From Aulostomus chinensis (taxonomy: Eukaryota > Chordata > Actinopteri > Syngnathiformes > Aulostomidae), in assembly GCA_037954235.1 (NCBI GenBank), contig JBBMOA010000048.1, positions 1 through 64,000 of the forward strand: a DNA stretch of 64,000 nt, given 5' to 3'. Shown here one piece after another: positions 61,524-64,000 of the stretch; within the stretch, counting starts at the first letter, position 1; the number at the start of each line of letters is the position of its first letter. The position numbers and the translations under genes were made by a program. The notes below the pieces were generated by a model. The model had not been told where the DNA came from, ran no database searches, and saw only the letters and a list, made by a program, of their open reading frames with translations.

Positions 61524-63954
61524 GAAAACTCACTTTGAAGAAAAGTTAGAGCATTTTTGTATCAAAGGTCACAAATAGCGTTTTCTCAGCGAGAGAAGGC
61601 CAAAATGAACACTTCATGCAGAACTCCTGTATTTTGATGAAAACTCACTGAAATCAAGCTTTAACTTCAAGTTTATGCATCTTTCTATGCTTTCAGGTTG
61701 AAACTTGACTGAAAACTCACTTTGAAGAAAAGTTAGAGCATTTTTGTATCACAGGTCACAAATAGTGTTTTCTCAGCGAGAGAAGGCCAAAATGAACACT
61801 TCATGCAGAACTCCTGTATTTTGATGAAAACTCACTGAAATCCACCTGTAACTTCAAGTTTATGTATCTTTCTATGCTTTCAGGTTGAAACTTGACTGAA
61901 AACTCACTTTGAACAAAAGTTATGGCTGTTTTGTGTCGCAGGTCACAAATAGTGTTTTCTCAGCGAGAGAAGGCCAAAATGAACACTTCATGCAGAACTC
62001 CTGTATTTTGATGAAAACTCACTGAAATCCACCTGTAACTTCAAGTTTATGCATCTTTCTATGCTTTCAGGTTGAAACTTGACTGAAAACTCACTTTGAA
62101 GAAAAGTTAGAGCATTTTTGTATCACAGGTCACAAATAGTGTTTTCTCAGCGAGAGAAGGCCAAAATGAACACTTCATGCAGAACTCCTGTATTTTGATG
62201 AAAACTCACTGAAATCAAGCTGTAACTTCAAGTTTATGCATCTTTCTATGCTTTCAGGTTGAAACTTGACTGAAAACTCACTTTGAACAAAAGTTATGGC
62301 TGTTTTGTGTCCCACGTCACAAATAGCGTTTTCTCAGCGAGAGAAGGCCAAAATGAACACTTCATGCAGAACTCCTGTATTTTGATGAAAACTTACTTAA
62401 ATCAAGCTGTAACTTCAAGTTTATGCATCTTTCTATGCTTTCAGGTTGAAACTTGACTGAAAACTCACTTTGAACAAAAGTTATGGCTGTTTTGTGTCCC
62501 ACGTCACAAATAGTGTTTTCTCAGCGAGAGAAGGCCAAAATGAACACTTCATGCAAAACTCCTGTATTTTGATGAAAACTCACTGAAATCAAGCTGTAAC
62601 TTCAAGTTTATGCATCTTTCTATGCTTTCAGGTTGAAACTTGACTGAAAACTCACTTTGAACAAAAGTTATGGCTGTTTTGTGTCCCACGTCACAAATAG
62701 CGTTTTCTCAGCGAGAGAAGGCCAAAATGAACACTTCATGCAGAACTCCTGTATTTTGATGAAAACTCACTGAAATCAAGCTGTAACTTCAAGTTTATGC
62801 ATCTTTCTATGCTTTCAGGTTGAAACTTAACTAAAAACTCACTTTGAACAAAAGTTATGGCTGTTTTGTGTCGCAGGTCACATATAGTGTTTTCTCAGCG
62901 AGAGAAGGCCAAAATGAACACTTCATGCAGAACTCCTGTATTTTGATGAAAACTCACTGAAATCCACCTGTAACTTCAAGTTTATGCAACTTTCTATGCT
63001 TTCAGGTTGAAACTTGACTGAAAACTCACTTTGAAGAAAAGTTAGAGCATTTTTGTATCACAGGTCGCAAATAGCGTTTTCTCAGCGAGAGAAGGCCAAA
63101 ATGAACACTTCATGCAGAACTCCTGTATTTTGATGAAAACTCACTGAAATCAAGCTGTAACTTCAAGTTTATGCATCTTTCTATGCTTTCAGGTTGAAAC
63201 TTGACTGAAAACTCACTTTGAACAAAAGTTATGGCTGTTTTGTGTCCCACGTCACAAATAGCGTTTTCTCAGCGAGAGAAGGCCAAAATGAACACTTCAT
63301 GCAGAACTCCTGTATTTTGATGAAAACTCACTGAAATCAAGCTGTAACTTCAAGTTTATGCATCTTTCTATGCTTTCAGGTTGAAACTTGACTGAAAACT
63401 CACTTTGAAGAAAAGTTAGAGCATTTTTGTATCACAGGTCACAAATAGTGTTTTCTCAGCGAGAGAAGGCCAAAATGAACACTTCATGCAGAACTCCTGT
63501 ATTTTGATGAAAACTCACTGAAATCCACCTGTAACTTCAAGTTTATGCATCTTTCTATGCTTTCAGGTTGAAACTTGACTGAAAACTCACTTTGAACAAA
63601 AGTTATGGCTGTTTTGTGTCGCAGGTCACAAATAGTGTTTTCTCAGCGAGAGAAGGCCAAAATGAACACTTCATGCAGAACTCCTGTATTTTGATGAAAA
63701 CTCACTGAAATCCACCTGTAACTTCAAGTTTATGCATCTTTCTATGCTTTCAGGTTGAAACTTGACTGAAAACTCACTTTGAAGAAAAGTTAGAGCATTT
63801 TTGTATCACAGGTCACAAATAGTGTTTTCTCAGCGAGAGAAGGCCAAAATGAACACTTCATGCAGAACTCCTGTATTTTGATGAAAACTCAATGAAATCA
63901 AGCTGTAACTTCAAGTTTATGCATCTTTCTATGCTTTCAGGTTGAAACTTGACT
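61524..63954. repeat. Mixed satellite block (monomers 330-342)
   Basis: Order: Qs Qk Rk Qs Ps Ps Ps Rk Qs Ps Qk Rk Qs. Marks: ATCAAAGGTC near 61561, ATGTATC near 61862 (shared with 60179), ACTTACTTAAATC near 62391, TTAACTAAAAAC near 62827, CATATAG near 62881, GGTCGCAAATAGCG near 63063 and CTCAATGAAA near 63888. No indels were noticed, so the length returns to a strict 187 bp. Confidence 0.85.
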
Positions 63955-64000
63955 GAAAACTCACTTTGAACAAAAGTTAGAGCATTTTTGTATCACAGGT
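63955..64000. repeat. Partial N-type monomer cut by window edge
   Basis: The last 46 bp start at GAAAACTCAC and read GAACAAAAGTTAGAGC, then GTATCACAGGT. This is the head of an N monomer, truncated only by the window end. Confidence 0.9.

Larger units (their letters stand above)
1..64000. repeat. 187-bp tandem satellite array (whole window)
   Basis: GAAAACTCACTTTGAA recurs at 1, 188, 375, 562 and so on; the last start is 63955, exactly 342 x 187 bp after the first. The 1-bp gains and losses along the way sum to zero. All copies are head-to-tail in one orientation. No unique DNA, transposon, microsatellite or gene interrupts the array. GC is about 37% in the monomer I counted. Most neighbours differ at only a few percent of positions apart from the head and tail subtype differences. 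Nucleosome-scale monomers in very long homogeneous arrays are typical of eukaryotic centromeric or pericentromeric satellites; that location is inference. I found no CENP-B box-like motif; TTCG occurs only once that I noticed (near 5907, a private mutation). Confidence 0.98.

Noticed and set aside
1..64000. CRISPR array
   Set aside because: The repeats are 187 bp and contiguous with no unique spacers. Differences are substitutions shared among copies, and the repeat length is far outside the CRISPR range.
1..64000. Telomeric repeat, rDNA spacer, tRNA or 5S arrays
   Set aside because: I saw no TTAGGG or TTTAGGG runs, no rRNA-like segment and no box A/box B pair in the monomer.
1..64000. Identification as a named satellite family or species
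   Set aside because: The monomer length and motifs recall several plant and fish satellites, but I cannot match the sequence to one from memory. A BLAST of one monomer against Repbase, Dfam or nt would settle it.

Overview
The window is one uninterrupted tandem satellite array. It holds 342 complete head-to-tail monomers of about 187 bp, plus a 46-bp partial monomer at the right edge. I set the monomer start at GAAAACTCACTTTGAA; both window edges fall inside the array, so it is longer than 64 kb. All monomers point the same way, GC is about 37% (counted on one monomer), and I see no inversion, transposon, RNA gene, spacer or credible protein gene. This is eukaryotic heterochromatin, most likely centromeric or pericentromeric, with subtelomeric possible. 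The species cannot be fixed from the sequence. A plant is a weak guess, because motifs such as AAAAGTTATGGC recall plant satellites; an animal is not excluded.

I typed every monomer by eye. Variation sits mainly at monomer positions 15-60 (head) and about 131-157 (tail). Head types: R (GAACAAAAG..TTATGGC..TGTCGCAGG..AGTG, about 85 copies), P (as R but TGTCCCACG..AGCG, about 85), Q (GAAGAAAAG..TTAGAGC..TATCACAGG..AGTG, about 155), and recombinant heads M (R/P-like start, Q-like middle, about 7) and N (GAACAAAAG start, then Q, about 9 plus the partial). Tail types: s (TCAAGCTG) and k (TCCACCTG). Some R-k copies carry ATGCAACTT in place of ATGCATCTT.

Layout. 1-7853: mixed monomers. 7854-14212: an 18-monomer block (3366 bp) and its tandem copy, which lacks two monomers. 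14213-21880: mixed, with a 4-monomer duplication. 21881-34782: nested duplications at offsets of 7, 27 and 34 monomers. 34783-38335: a diverged copy of 1871-5048 from about 33 kb upstream. 38336-52172: a true higher-order repeat of 27 monomers, then 31 monomers, then a partial third copy, with 3-, 5- and 6-monomer duplications inside. 52173-64000: mixed, with a dense cluster of 1-bp indels at about 56.3-61.5 kb.

There is no gene network here. The content of interest is the multi-scale duplication history, readable from shared rare variants whose spacing is an exact multiple of 187 bp. It fits repeated unequal exchange or replication-slippage amplification. I found no previously undescribed protein-based system.
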